Below, in pieces: positions 25,795-32,227 of a DNA stretch of 40,869 bases. The position numbers and the translations under genes are program-made. Source of the DNA: Betaproteobacteria bacterium RIFCSPLOWO2_02_FULL_63_19 (GTDB lineage Bacteria > Pseudomonadota > Gammaproteobacteria > Burkholderiales > SG8-39); the NCBI GenBank assembly GCA_001770415.1, contig MEQX01000017.1, positions 1 through 40,869 of the forward strand. The letters run 5' to 3'. Position 1 is the first letter of the stretch. Each line of letters begins with the position of its first letter. The notes beneath the pieces were generated by a model. It saw nothing but the letters and a program-made list of their open reading frames with translations. It had not been told where the DNA came from and ran no database searches.

Positions 25795-26408
25795 TGGCTA
25801 CCTGGGCGATGGTGTTCGACCTGAGGCGGTGTATCGGCTGCAACGCCTGCACCATAGCCTGCAAACAGGAGAACAATCTGCCGACCGGGGTGTTCTTCAC
25901 CAAGACGCTGACCGAAGAGGGCGGGGAATACCCCGACGTCAAGCGCGTGTACGTTCCGACGCTGTGCAACCATTGCGAATCCCCGCCGTGCGAATGGGTC
26001 TGCCCCACCGGCGCCACCTACGTGCGGACCGACGGCATTGTCATGGTGGACGAGGACAAGTGCATCGGCTGCGGGTCCTGCATCGTTGCCTGCCCCTACG
26101 ACGCACGCACGCGCGTCGAGCGCGAGCACATCCGCGCGGGGCTGTTCATGCACGGCGAACTGACCGCTTTCGAGCAGCAGGGCGTGTCGCGCTTTGTCCC
26201 CGGCACGGTGGCGAAGTGCACGTTTTGCCATGACCGCATCGACGCCGGCATGCAGCCCGCCTGCGTGGTCACGTGCCCGACCGACGCACGCATCTTCGGC
26301 GATCTGGACGACTCCGAAAGCGGGGTCCGCCGGCTGATTCGCGAACGCGGCGGCCGTGCGCCGCTGGCCGAAAAGAACACGGGACCGAGGGTCTTCTATG
26401 TGGACTGA
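25794..26408 (+). CDS. 4Fe-4S electron transfer subunit (NrfC/DmsB family)
   Basis: 204 residues with four clusters in the DmsB/NrfC order: CIGCNACTIAC, CNHCESPPCEWVC, CIGCGSCIVAC, and CTFC with CVVTC. The ATG overlaps the TGA of the catalytic gene by one base (TGATG), so translation is coupled and stoichiometry with the molybdopterin subunit likely. Cytoplasmic, no signal peptide. It shares the cluster layout of the beta subunit at 22011-22679 but is shorter in the inter-cluster loop and C-terminus, so the two are probably not interchangeable. Confidence 0.93.
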   Translation: MATWAMVFDLRRCIGCNACTIACKQENNLPTGVFFTKTLTEEGGEYPDVKRVYVPTLCNHCESPPCEWVCPTGATYVRTDGIVMVDEDKCIGCGSCIVACPYDARTRVEREHIRAGLFMHGELTAFEQQGVSRFVPGTVAKCTFCHDRIDAGMQPACVVTCPTDARIFGDLDDSESGVRRLIRERGGRAPLAEKNTGPRVFYVD

Positions 26409-26456
26409 TCGCGAACGCCCCCGGCGGATCCGGGGAAACAAGAGGCTTTGCCGACC

Positions 26457-27368
26457 ATGCTAGGTCACTCATCCTCGATCGTCGGTGACGAATTCCGGCC
26501 GGGATTCCGGCTGCAGACCCACTGGGGCTGGTCGATGGCGGCGGCATTCTTCCTCGGCGAAGTCGGCGCCGGGTTGTTCCTCGCGTCGCTGTTCCTTGAT
26601 TTCGTCGACGGCATGATGCTGGGCATCGCGCTGACCGCAGTGGGGAAATCGGGCGGTCACCTGCTGCATCTGGGCCAGCCGCTGCGGGCGTGGCGAGCCA
26701 TCGTCAAGCTCGACCGTTCCTGGGTCAGCCGCGGGCTGCTCGCGATCGTCCTGTTCACCGGCTTCGGGGTGCTGCATGTGCTGGACGCGGCGCAGTTGAC
26801 CGCTGGACTGTTGCCCCGTGCACTGTCACCGCTTGTGACCGGAATTTCGGCGGCGGCGGCCGTGGTGGTCATGCTCTACCAGGGGTTCGCGATGTCGCAT
26901 TCCTCGGCGATCGCGCTCTGGAGCTCGGGTCTCATGCCGGTAATCAGCGTCACCTACGCCTCGCTCGGCGGATTGGCCCTCGCCACGGCGCTGGGCCTGG
27001 AGACCGGATCCGCCGAACGGTTCGCAGGATCCGCGCTGATTCCAACGCTCGAGCTTGCGCTGATCGGTTACGCGCTTGTCATGAATCTGAGCCTGCTCCA
27101 CGCGGCCTACTATGGCTCGCGAGGCGGTCAGAAATCGGTCGAACTGCTGCTCAAGGGCGATTTGTCGAAATGGTTCCTGTCGCTGGTGTTTGCGATCGGG
27201 TTGATTTTCCCCGCGGCGATGATCGCATTCGGGCTCCAGGGACCGGCGGCGGCAATCTGGAGTGCGGCCGCTATTCTGCTGGGGTATTTCGCGCTGCGCG
27301 TGTTGCTGTTCAAAGCGGCTGTGTACGATCCGATGCAGAGCTTCATTGCCCGCACTCAGCGAGTCTAG
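26457..27368 (+). CDS. NrfD-family membrane subunit (quinone-reactive anchor)
   Basis: 303 residues with about eight helices of the NrfD/PsrC type. GWSMAAAFFLGEVGAGLFL is the first helix, and GHLLHLGQPLRAWRAI is the conserved loop after helix 2 that lies near the quinone site (the H-LG-P-R pattern). It should take electrons to or from quinone without heme. AGAGG 11 nt before the ATG supports 26457; a TTG three codons upstream is the alternative. It belongs to the same operon as the catalytic and FeS genes, 48 nt after the latter. Confidence 0.88.
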   Translation: MLGHSSSIVGDEFRPGFRLQTHWGWSMAAAFFLGEVGAGLFLASLFLDFVDGMMLGIALTAVGKSGGHLLHLGQPLRAWRAIVKLDRSWVSRGLLAIVLFTGFGVLHVLDAAQLTAGLLPRALSPLVTGISAAAAVVVMLYQGFAMSHSSAIALWSSGLMPVISVTYASLGGLALATALGLETGSAERFAGSALIPTLELALIGYALVMNLSLLHAAYYGSRGGQKSVELLLKGDLSKWFLSLVFAIGLIFPAAMIAFGLQGPAAAIWSAAAILLGYFALRVLLFKAAVYDPMQSFIARTQRV

Positions 27369-27458
27369 GTTCCTGCTGGATACACTCACGATGGGCTGTA
27401 AATTGAAAGCGGACGGATGCGGATTGCGAAACCGCGTCGCGGTAATGGCGACGATACT

Positions 27459-28388
27459 ATGATCCGGTCCCGATCTGACCTCCGCCGCAGGCAAGGCGCG
27501 CGCACCGTCCCGGCGCACCGCCTCGACGCCTCCGGCGACTTCCCGAGGCGTGAGCGCTGCGAGGTGATCGTCGAGGAGGTTCTGACCGTCGATGTCGAAG
27601 GGGTGGATCGCTATTCACTCATGTGGACCCCCACGCAAAGCGTGCTGGAGCCGGTCGGCTACACGGAATCGGACGGCTTGCTGGCTCCATCCGGGGAATC
27701 GGAACCCCTGGCACTCGCGGCGGGCTTCTGCTTCACGGAAGGATTGATCGGCGCCATCGAGGATGTGCGCAGCATTGCAATGTGCCCGGGCAGTTCTCGG
27801 ACGGTGCGGGTGCAGTTGCTCGATGCCTCGCGTGCAATCATGCGCCGGCGTCACGGCATGGTCACGAGTTCCTGCGGCCTGTGCGGCGGACGCGAACTGA
27901 TCGAAAACGGTGTTCTTGGCCTGAATCCGGTGCAAGACGCACTGCGCATAGACGGCGAATTGCTTGCGAACGCGATATCGGCGATGCGGGAGCGCCAAGT
28001 GATTTTTCAGCGGACCGGTGGCGCCCACGCGGCCGCAGTGTTCGATTCGGCGGGCACCGTTCTCGCCGCAGCCGAAGACCTGGGACGGCACAACGCCATG
28101 GACAAGGTTATCGGAAGTTGTCTGCTGCGCCGCCAGTCGATGGCGGCGTGCGGGGTAGTGCTCTCCAGCCGGTTGAGCTTCGAGATGATCGTCAAGGCGG
28201 CCCGGGCCGGCCTGGAGTTGGTCGCGGCGGTTTCGGCACCGACATCGCTCGCGATCGAAATTGCCGATCGATACGGAATCACGTTGTGCGGCTTCGTGCG
28301 TGACGATCAGGCCACCCTCTATACGCACGAAAGGCGTGTGCGCGACAAGCCGCGCGCGCTCGCGCACCACTTGGCCAGCGCGGGATAG
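27459..28388 (+). CDS. fdhD: FdhD, sulfurtransferase for molybdenum cofactor maturation
   Basis: 309 residues. FdhD moves sulfur from IscS to Mo-bis-MGD so that the enzyme receives a sulfido ligand. Signature parts are visible: the sulfur-carrying CxxC loop (C139-G-L-C142 in SSCGLCGG), RTGGAHAAA, and AEDLGRHNAMDKVIG. The substrate enzymes are normally formate dehydrogenases, but fdhD here is the last gene of a molybdoenzyme operon with no formate dehydrogenase in the window. It may therefore serve one or both of the local enzymes, implying a Mo=S ligand in them. The start is uncertain: ATG at 27459 or at 27417 in the same frame. Downstream begins the cassette array. Confidence 0.93.
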   Translation: MIRSRSDLRRRQGARTVPAHRLDASGDFPRRERCEVIVEEVLTVDVEGVDRYSLMWTPTQSVLEPVGYTESDGLLAPSGESEPLALAAGFCFTEGLIGAIEDVRSIAMCPGSSRTVRVQLLDASRAIMRRRHGMVTSSCGLCGGRELIENGVLGLNPVQDALRIDGELLANAISAMRERQVIFQRTGGAHAAAVFDSAGTVLAAAEDLGRHNAMDKVIGSCLLRRQSMAACGVVLSSRLSFEMIVKAARAGLELVAAVSAPTSLAIEIADRYGITLCGFVRDDQATLYTHERRVRDKPRALAHHLASAG

Positions 28389-28519
28389 AGCCGGGAAGCT
28401 TCGCTTTCTGCGACATCGCGGATCACGACCAGGACATGCTGCCGGCGGCCGGTCTTGCGCCGGGGGTGCCGCGCATCCGGAAAGCGTCCAGGGCCGGCGG
28501 CTCCAAGGTCGGATAGCTG

Positions 28520-28780
28520 TTAGCCGACGAGCTTGTCGTACTCGTTGTGCGTACCGATCCAGAACCAATGAACGCCATCCGGGACCGGCAGCCCGGGCGC
28601 GCGGTAATAGAGGCCAACGCGGATGCTGTGATATTGACCGTTTCCAACGGTCTTGAAATGTAGCGACGGGTGCGCCGGATCAGTCCTGAGCTGAGCGTAG
28701 TTTCGGCGCGCGACGGCTCGAACGTCAGCTGGTAGCGCATCAAAACACCGCCAAAAGCGCTTTGACGCGGTGTGTTTCAA
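28520..28780 (-). CDS. RelE/ParE-superfamily toxin of a type II module
   Basis: 86 residues; opening KRFWRCFDALPADVRAVAR, then HPSLHFKTVGNG-YHSIRVGLYYRA and a closing FWIGTHNEYDKLV. This is the short beta-sheet toxin fold of the RelE/ParE/HigB group (the H-EYD-L ending is typical). It begins at a TTG whose TTGA overlaps the antitoxin stop by 4 nt. It should cleave ribosome-bound mRNA or hit gyrase; which one is not evident. Together with the upstream 66-residue gene it forms the last cassette of the array, next to fdhD. No complete attC follows it, so the array edge may be truncated here. Confidence 0.8.
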   Translation of the reverse strand: MKHTASKRFWRCFDALPADVRAVARRNYAQLRTDPAHPSLHFKTVGNGQYHSIRVGLYYRAPGLPVPDGVHWFWIGTHNEYDKLVG

Positions 28781-28977
28781 AGCTCTCGCGTCGGGCCAGT
28801 GCGATAGTCGGCAAGCGCCTCCGCAGCCAGTCCGTCAAGCTTGCCGGAGGTGGCGTCTTGCTCGATTTGCCTGTCCCACGCGGCGGCATCGAACTCGGCG
28901 AACCAGCGCCGGAACTCAGCCAATTCCGAAGGGGGCAGTGACTCCACGGCTTTCTCAATCGACTTTACGTTTCCCAT
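28777..28977 (-). CDS. Antitoxin partner of the RelE/ParE-type toxin
   Basis: 66 residues; acidic and helical: SLPPSELAEFRRWFAEFDAAAWDRQIEQD and then KLDGLAAEALADYR. I recognise this as the short antitoxin regularly found before RelE/ParE-type toxins, with a C-terminal segment that wraps the toxin. No separate DNA-binding domain is visible. GGAG seven nt before the ATG supports the start. The stop overlaps the toxin's TTG start, so antitoxin is made first and coupled to toxin. Confidence 0.8.
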   Translation of the reverse strand: MGNVKSIEKAVESLPPSELAEFRRWFAEFDAAAWDRQIEQDATSGKLDGLAAEALADYRTGPTREL

Positions 28978-29043
28978 ACATCAACTCCAATTGGGATGCA
29001 ACAAGAAGTATGCGACAAGTCGGTGCTTAAGCGCAATTTCCTC

Positions 29044-29130
29044 GGCTAACGTCCGCGCCCACCCGCGCGCGGCTGCGACGGTTGATCGAAGTGCGACGCT
29101 TCTCGCGCGTCGAAGTGGGGCGCGTTAGAA
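29044..29130 (-). repeat. attC-like site A
   Basis: An 87-bp imperfect palindrome bounded by GGCTAAC and GTTAGAA on the plus strand. Outer arms CTAACG-CGCCC and GGGCGCGTTAG pair with a 2-3 base bulge on one arm, the extrahelical-base pattern of attC. Its inner part (GAAGT-CGACGCTTC, CGCGCGTC) recurs in site E. It follows the interrupted gene at 29156-29428. Confidence 0.5.
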
Positions 29131-29155
29131 GGCATTACCGGTGCTATGCGTGCCA

Positions 29156-29428
29156 TTACAGAAACTGTGCGGCAAGCTGAAGACCGAAGCCCGTCAAAAG
29201 AAGAAGGAGTCCGCAAATGGACGCTCGCTCCTACCAGACGCGTCGGCGCTCGACCTTGCGATTGTGATCCGCAACGGTCTCACCGTCGGCACCGAAAGGT
29301 GTTCCGTCCTCGAGGCCAAGGCTGAATCCGGTCTCGAGTTGAGGCTGATGCCATCCGAAAAACCACACGACTGCAACACCGACGATATCGAGAACCAGAC
29401 CAGCGATCGTGAGGCACCTCGGGTCCAT
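29156..29428 (-). pseudogene. Small two-helix membrane protein gene interrupted by an in-frame TAG
   Basis: The frame starts MDPRCLTIAGLVLDIVGVAV (first membrane helix), passes through a hydrophilic middle (LEDGTPFGADGETVADHNRKVERRRVW) and hits TAG at 29231-29233. The same frame then continues for another 24 codons with a second helix (GLLLLLTGFGLQLAAQFL) to TAA at 29156. The second helix in phase with the first strongly suggests a single-base change made the TAG (from TAT, TAC or TGG). I do not recognise a named family; small proteins of this layout are common as cassette cargo. Without readthrough the product is a 65-residue single-helix protein. Confidence 0.55.
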
Positions 29429-29437
29429 GCAATGCCA

Positions 29438-29494
29438 TATCAACGTTCGCGAAGCCGCGCTTGCGAAGTGTCGCTGTCGATCGCGCAGTTATGC
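29438..29494 (-). repeat. attC-like site B
   Basis: A 57-bp imperfect palindrome bounded on the plus strand by TATCAAC and GTTATGC. The stop codon TAA of the YgiT-type gene lies within the outer box (GCATAAC read on the minus strand). Its half AGCCGCGCTTGCGA and CGCTGTC-ATCGCGC is nearly identical to site C 1.3 kb away. Length and layout match the short class of attC sites. Confidence 0.6.
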
Positions 29495-29755
29495 ACCCGC
29501 TCGATGAAACTCTGCAACTGATACAGGCTTCCGCACGGCAACCGACTTTCTGAGAGCTTTGATGCGTTCGAGCTCGTGCATCGTCTGAGCCGTGAAGTAG
29601 GACTCTCCGCAGTGCGGACAAGACCACATCGGGATTCTTTCGACCACAAGAAGGCTTCGTCCAGCACCAAAGGTCCTGGCTACCCGCTTGAGGATTACCC
29701 CCGCGCGGCCGCACGCAACGCAGAGAGACCTAGACGAGGTAGACCGTGATGACAT
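29489..29755 (-). CDS. YgiT-type zinc finger antitoxin-like protein (MqsA N-terminal family)
   Basis: 88 residues with two CxxC pairs of a YgiT-type zinc finger: CVAC near residue 12 and SCPHCGESYFTAQTM about 30 residues later. VKRVARTFGAG/VVERIPMW between them fits the family. No helix-turn-helix follows, unlike full MqsA. The ATG at 29755 overlaps the end of the upstream DUF4258-like gene by 26 nt, the usual toxin-first order for this pair. The stop TAA sits inside attC-like site B. The long open frame upstream in this phase is only a shadow of the DUF4258 gene, which is why I start here. Confidence 0.75.
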   Translation of the reverse strand: MSSRSTSSRSLCVACGRAGVILKRVARTFGAGRSLLVVERIPMWSCPHCGESYFTAQTMHELERIKALRKSVAVRKPVSVAEFHRAGA

Positions 29756-29972
29756 AGAGCGCGCCGCTCGGGCCAACCTTGACGACCGCTTCGGCTTCGC
29801 GGCCGTCAAGGGTACGCCCCCGGATGACGATTTTGGTTTCGTGCCTCTGGCGGTCCTTCTGGCGCTCGACGATGCGGCCAGTGAGGATGATGTTTTCGAG
29901 ATCGAGGATCGTGAGGTTGTCATCTTCCACGTGTTGTTCTGCGGCGGGCCTCGATAGTGATTGCACTGGCAC
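29730..29972 (-). CDS. DUF4258 domain protein, probable toxin partner of the YgiT-type protein
   Basis: 80 residues: AAEQHVEDDNLTILDLENIILTGRIVERQKD is the classic DUF4258 core, and the chain ends in a strand (ALYVITVYLV). DUF4258 proteins share the RelE/BECR-like fold and sit next to YgiT or HTH antitoxins, so a ribonuclease-like toxin role is plausible but unproven. The GTG at 29972 is the best available start; it has no clear Shine-Dalgarno and the N-terminal 10 residues are uncertain. It lies only 48 nt downstream of the fused toxin-antitoxin gene with no attC between them, so the two modules may share one cassette or a lost site. Confidence 0.7.
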   Translation of the reverse strand: MPVQSLSRPAAEQHVEDDNLTILDLENIILTGRIVERQKDRQRHETKIVIRGRTLDGREAEAVVKVGPSGALYVITVYLV

Positions 29973-30020
29973 CGCGCCGGCGGCCCGTCCGCAGGAACAA
30001 ACGGTTCGGCGCCAACACCG

Positions 30021-30665
30021 CTACGCGACCTGAGCGAGTGGGACAAGAATCTCGACGGACTCAAACGGTACCGAGATTGCATCATCCCCGGAGCGCTCAA
30101 TCAGGCCAAGTTCTTCCAATCGCGAAACGTCGGTGTGGACATTCGAGTAGTTTCGCTCGGCCGCCTTTGCCAGGGCGTAGATACTGCAGGGGCCGACTCG
30201 ACGCAGCGTATCGAGGAGATCCAGGCGGGCAGGGGTCAGCTCCGCGAAAAGCGAGCGGGCGGACTCGAAGCTCAGCCGGAAGTCCGGCGTCCGACCTTGC
30301 CGGGAATTGGCAAGCTGTTGCGCCGCAGTGCGGAATATCGAACCTTTACGCGCTACTTCAATGATCGCCTTCATGTTCTGCCTCCAGTTCTCGACATCGC
30401 GCCTGAAGTCTTCGAGCAGCTGTTCAAGCGTGGTGAAGACGTAATGTTCCTCGCGATCCCCAATGTGCCTATGATCGCCTTTGCCGCGCTCGTTGTCGTA
30501 CCGCACTCGACTCACCCCGGCGGAGCCATAGTAGAGGCGGTACTTATACCGGTGTGTACTCGGGGTCGGAGGCTCGGACAATTCCCAAACGACGATTTCA
30601 ATGATCGAACCGTCGTCGCGGATTTCCTTAGTACGAACTACGAGAACAACCGGCATATATTGCAT
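30021..30665 (-). CDS. In-frame fusion of TumE-type toxin (DUF6516) and HTH antitoxin
   Basis: 214 residues in one open frame. Residues 1-97 match TumE/DUF6516 toxins: EIVVWELSEP, HRYKYRLYYG, YDNERGKGDHRH, then LLEDFRRDVENWRQN. Residues 98-214 match the HTH antitoxin that normally follows as a separate gene: LSFESARSLFAELTPARLDLLDTLRR, then GPCSIYALAKAAERNYSNVHTDVSRLEELGLIE, a winged helix-turn-helix. Normally a stop separates them. Here the toxin reads straight through the antitoxin's ATG (M98), which still has GGAGG six nt before it (30381-30385). Both the fusion and free antitoxin could be made. The first ATG has no Shine-Dalgarno. Family names are from memory of annotations; the two-domain layout is plain in the sequence. 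Confidence 0.8.
   Translation of the reverse strand: MQYMPVVLVVRTKEIRDDGSIIEIVVWELSEPPTPSTHRYKYRLYYGSAGVSRVRYDNERGKGDHRHIGDREEHYVFTTLEQLLEDFRRDVENWRQNMKAIIEVARKGSIFRTAAQQLANSRQGRTPDFRLSFESARSLFAELTPARLDLLDTLRRVGPCSIYALAKAAERNYSNVHTDVSRLEELGLIERSGDDAISVPFESVEILVPLAQVA
30372..30385 (-). promoter_or_regulatory. Internal ribosome binding site and start codon for free antitoxin
   Basis: On the minus strand GGAGG, six bases, then ATG at 30374. The codons read Trp-Arg-Gln-Asn-Met within the fused frame, so the site is embedded in coding sequence. It would yield a 117-residue antitoxin ending at 30021. Spacing is optimal, better than for the upstream toxin start. Confidence 0.65.
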
Positions 30666-30696
30666 GGTAGCAATATAGCGGCAACATGTCTATCGC

Positions 30697-30778
30697 GCCG
30701 AACGCTGCGCGATGACGCGCACGAAGCAAGCGCGCGCAGCCGCGCTTGCGAGTGGCGCTGTCCATCGCGCGGTTAGCC
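30697..30778 (-). repeat. attC-like site C
   Basis: An 82-bp imperfect palindrome bounded by GCCGAAC and GTTAGCC. Outer arms GCGCCGAACGCTGCGCGATG and CATCGCGCGGTTAGCCGC pair with a 2-base bulge. The stop TAA of the 31-residue gene lies in the outer box. The half GCAGCCGCGCTTGCGA resembles site B closely. Confidence 0.65.
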
Positions 30779-30868
30779 GCGCCCTTTGGTATCACGGGCC
30801 GCGTGCATGGCTATGCCGACAAAGAGGAGTGCGACGATAACCATTAACGCTGCGACGATAATCTCCAT
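30773..30868 (-). CDS. 31-residue single-helix membrane peptide
   Basis: MEIIVAALMVIVALLFVGIA followed by a short basic tail (HAARDTKGRG): one membrane helix with a cytoplasmic positive end. AAGGAG lies eight bases before this ATG; an ATG two codons earlier overlaps the upstream stop as ATGA. Overlap with the preceding membrane gene implies coupled translation. Its TAA is within attC-like site C. No family recognised; too small for usual gene finders. Confidence 0.6.
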   Translation of the reverse strand: MEIIVAALMVIVALLFVGIAMHAARDTKGRG

Positions 30869-30870
30869 GG

Positions 30871-31098
30871 TCATAGCTCCTTCAACGACTGAATGTGGCG
30901 GTCAATCCGCCGATGGAGCAGGAGAATGCCAATACTCAAGGCTACCACGACGATAACGGCCGCCCAGAGCAAGAGAGTAGTAGCTGAATCGACATTAGAC
31001 ACGAGCCATCCAAAAGTACTGATGTCCGTCACCAGGAGAATCCCCAGCCAGATCTTCAGATACGCAATCTTTTCCTTCGCAATGTCCAGGTCGGACAT
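30871..31098 (-). CDS. Small two-helix membrane protein, cassette cargo
   Basis: 75 residues from the ATG at 31098: a short polar start (MSDLDIAKEKIAYLK), helix 1 (IWLGILLVTDISTFGWLV), a short loop, helix 2 (LLLWAAVIVVVALSIGILLL) and a basic tail (HRRIDRHIQSLKEL). No named family. The layout of two small membrane proteins (this and the 31-residue peptide) overlapping by a few bases suggests a two-component unit, like other tiny membrane pairs carried in cassettes. It could be a membrane-acting toxin or phage-defence effector, but nothing in the sequence proves that. Confidence 0.65.
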   Translation of the reverse strand: MSDLDIAKEKIAYLKIWLGILLVTDISTFGWLVSNVDSATTLLLWAAVIVVVALSIGILLLHRRIDRHIQSLKEL

Positions 31099-31175
31099 GA
31101 AGAGCAGGCTCCGATTACTGTCTCGGTCAGAGGATACACGAAACGCACACGGTGCGAAGGAACGTGCCGGGCGCG

Positions 31176-31265
31176 CGCTAACGCCGCGTTGAGCCGCGCG
31201 GGGCATGGACACGACAGGAAACGGTACGCCGTCTCACCGCGTCGACCTCGAACGCGAAGTTAGAG
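31176..31265 (-). repeat. attC-like site D
   Basis: A 90-bp imperfect palindrome bounded by CGCTAAC and GTTAGAG. Outer arms CGCTAACGCCGCGTTGAGC and CTCGAACGCGAAGTTAGAG pair over about 16 positions with a small bulge. It starts six bases after the stop of the 140-residue gene. Confidence 0.65.
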
Positions 31266-31270
31266 AGCAC

Positions 31271-31693
31271 CTATTTTTCTTCGTAGTCGTTTCGGTCATA
31301 TTGCTTTGTAAGCATGGTTGAGTACCTTGCCCCAAGGTAATGCTCACACATTTCGATTGTACGCTTTAGATTCACAATGGCATCACCATACTCGATCAAT
31401 AGGTGCTCTGCCATTTGTATTCGTTCTGCGTGGCCCAACGGAGATCCGAATTTCTTAGCAACACCATAAGCGCTTTCGAGCAAGGTATCTGTCGCTTCCA
31501 TGTTGTAACAGATTCCTTCGATGGCACGGCGTTGATCGGGGGTAAGGCGATCAAGAACAAGCGCTGCCAGTTCTCGAATTAGCGTTGTATTAAATTTGAG
31601 AATTGGTGCCGGGATAATTTGATTTTGCGTCCGCATGGCATCGCGGTTCCGGCGCACGGTTTCTAGCTTGGACTTGGCGAGACCGAGATTCAT
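31271..31693 (-). CDS. Hypothetical alpha-helical protein, AT-rich cassette gene
   Basis: 140 residues, mostly amphipathic helix, no membrane segment, rich in Ile, Leu, Glu and Arg. Segments such as LAALVLDRLTPDQRRAIEGIC and AERIQMAEHLLIEYGDAIVNLKRTIEMCEHYLG suggest a helical bundle. I recognise no family. Base use is noticeably poorer in GC than neighbours, pointing to a foreign source. AGGAGAGG lies just before the ATG. The 37-residue gene ends 33 nt upstream, so both belong to one cassette, closed by attC-like site D. Confidence 0.75.
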   Translation of the reverse strand: MNLGLAKSKLETVRRNRDAMRTQNQIIPAPILKFNTTLIRELAALVLDRLTPDQRRAIEGICYNMEATDTLLESAYGVAKKFGSPLGHAERIQMAEHLLIEYGDAIVNLKRTIEMCEHYLGARYSTMLTKQYDRNDYEEK

Positions 31694-31726
31694 CTCGACC
31701 TCTCCTTTAATATTTCGGACTTTCCA

Positions 31727-31840
31727 TCAGTCGCGACGCCAGTCATTAAGCACAACAAGCGCGAATGCAGCAGCGGCGCCGACAAAGGCGCCCACGGACT
31801 GGTTATTCAAGAGTTTCTCAAGGCAAGCGAGCCAGTCCAT
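31727..31840 (-). CDS. 37-residue small membrane protein
   Basis: MDWLACLEKLLNNQSVGAFV then a helix (GAAAAFALVVLNDW) and RRD. One membrane helix preceded by an amphipathic stretch, a layout common in tiny cassette-borne proteins. It starts eight bases after the edge of attC-like site E, as expected for the first gene of a cassette, and lies 33 nt before the 140-residue gene. The Shine-Dalgarno is weak. Function unknown. Confidence 0.5.
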   Translation of the reverse strand: MDWLACLEKLLNNQSVGAFVGAAAAFALVVLNDWRRD

Positions 31841-31847
31841 TTTGTGC

Positions 31848-31936
31848 TCTCAACGTCCGTAGCCACCGGCGCGCGAACGTGGTGGCGACAAGAAGTACGA
31901 CGCTTCACGCGCGTCCGCGTGCGCTGGGGGTTTGCG
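31848..31936 (-). repeat. attC-like site E (degenerate)
   Basis: About 89 bp bounded by TCTCAAC and GTTTGCG. The left arm (CAACGTCCG) and inner part (GAAGTACGACGCTTC, CGCGCGTC) match site A. The right arm is only loosely complementary, so the site may be inactive. It overlaps the 3' end of the broken ParE-type gene. Confidence 0.35.
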
Positions 31937-32227
31937 AGCAACTCGGGCCTTCCAATAGCCGGGCCTACGATGCTGGCTCTCGACAACCAGGATGTACACC
32001 AGGTCGTCTCTCTCGGAGTACCGAAGATTATAGGGAAACGTGTCAAGCACCCACTTGCGAAAGCCGCTCTCATCAGGAGCACCGATCTTTGGATGCATCA
32101 GCAATTGCTCGATTGCGTGCTCGACTTACGCGGCAAACCTCTCACCCAACCCGAGCGCTTGCGTTTCGTAGTACAGGATCGTTTCGACGAGGTCCACCTC
32201 GGCTTCCGGGTGGAACTCGTATCTCAT
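31850..32227 (-). pseudogene. ParE/RelE-type toxin broken by a TAA nonsense codon
   Basis: From the ATG at 32227 the frame reads MRYEFHPEAEVDLVETILYY then ETQALGLGERFAA and a TAA at 32126-32128. It then continues in phase with VEHAIEQLLMHPKIG, RKWVLDTFPYNLRYSERDDLVYILVV and HRRPGYWKARV. This is a complete plasmid-stabilisation (ParE) toxin split by one stop, most simply GAA (Glu) to TAA. The last 25 codons run into attC-like site E and are not family sequence. The ATG overlaps the antitoxin stop by 4 nt. The antitoxin is intact, so the module has lost only its toxic half. Confidence 0.75.

Noticed and set aside
28389-28519. A sixth attC after the last toxin gene
   Set aside because: GTTAGCC is present at the toxin stop, but no matching second box lies within 140 bases.
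29489-30100. A single 203-residue gene ending in the YgiT zinc finger
   Set aside because: Its first 115 residues are Ser/Arg-rich shadow of the DUF4258 gene; the true start is the ATG at 29755.
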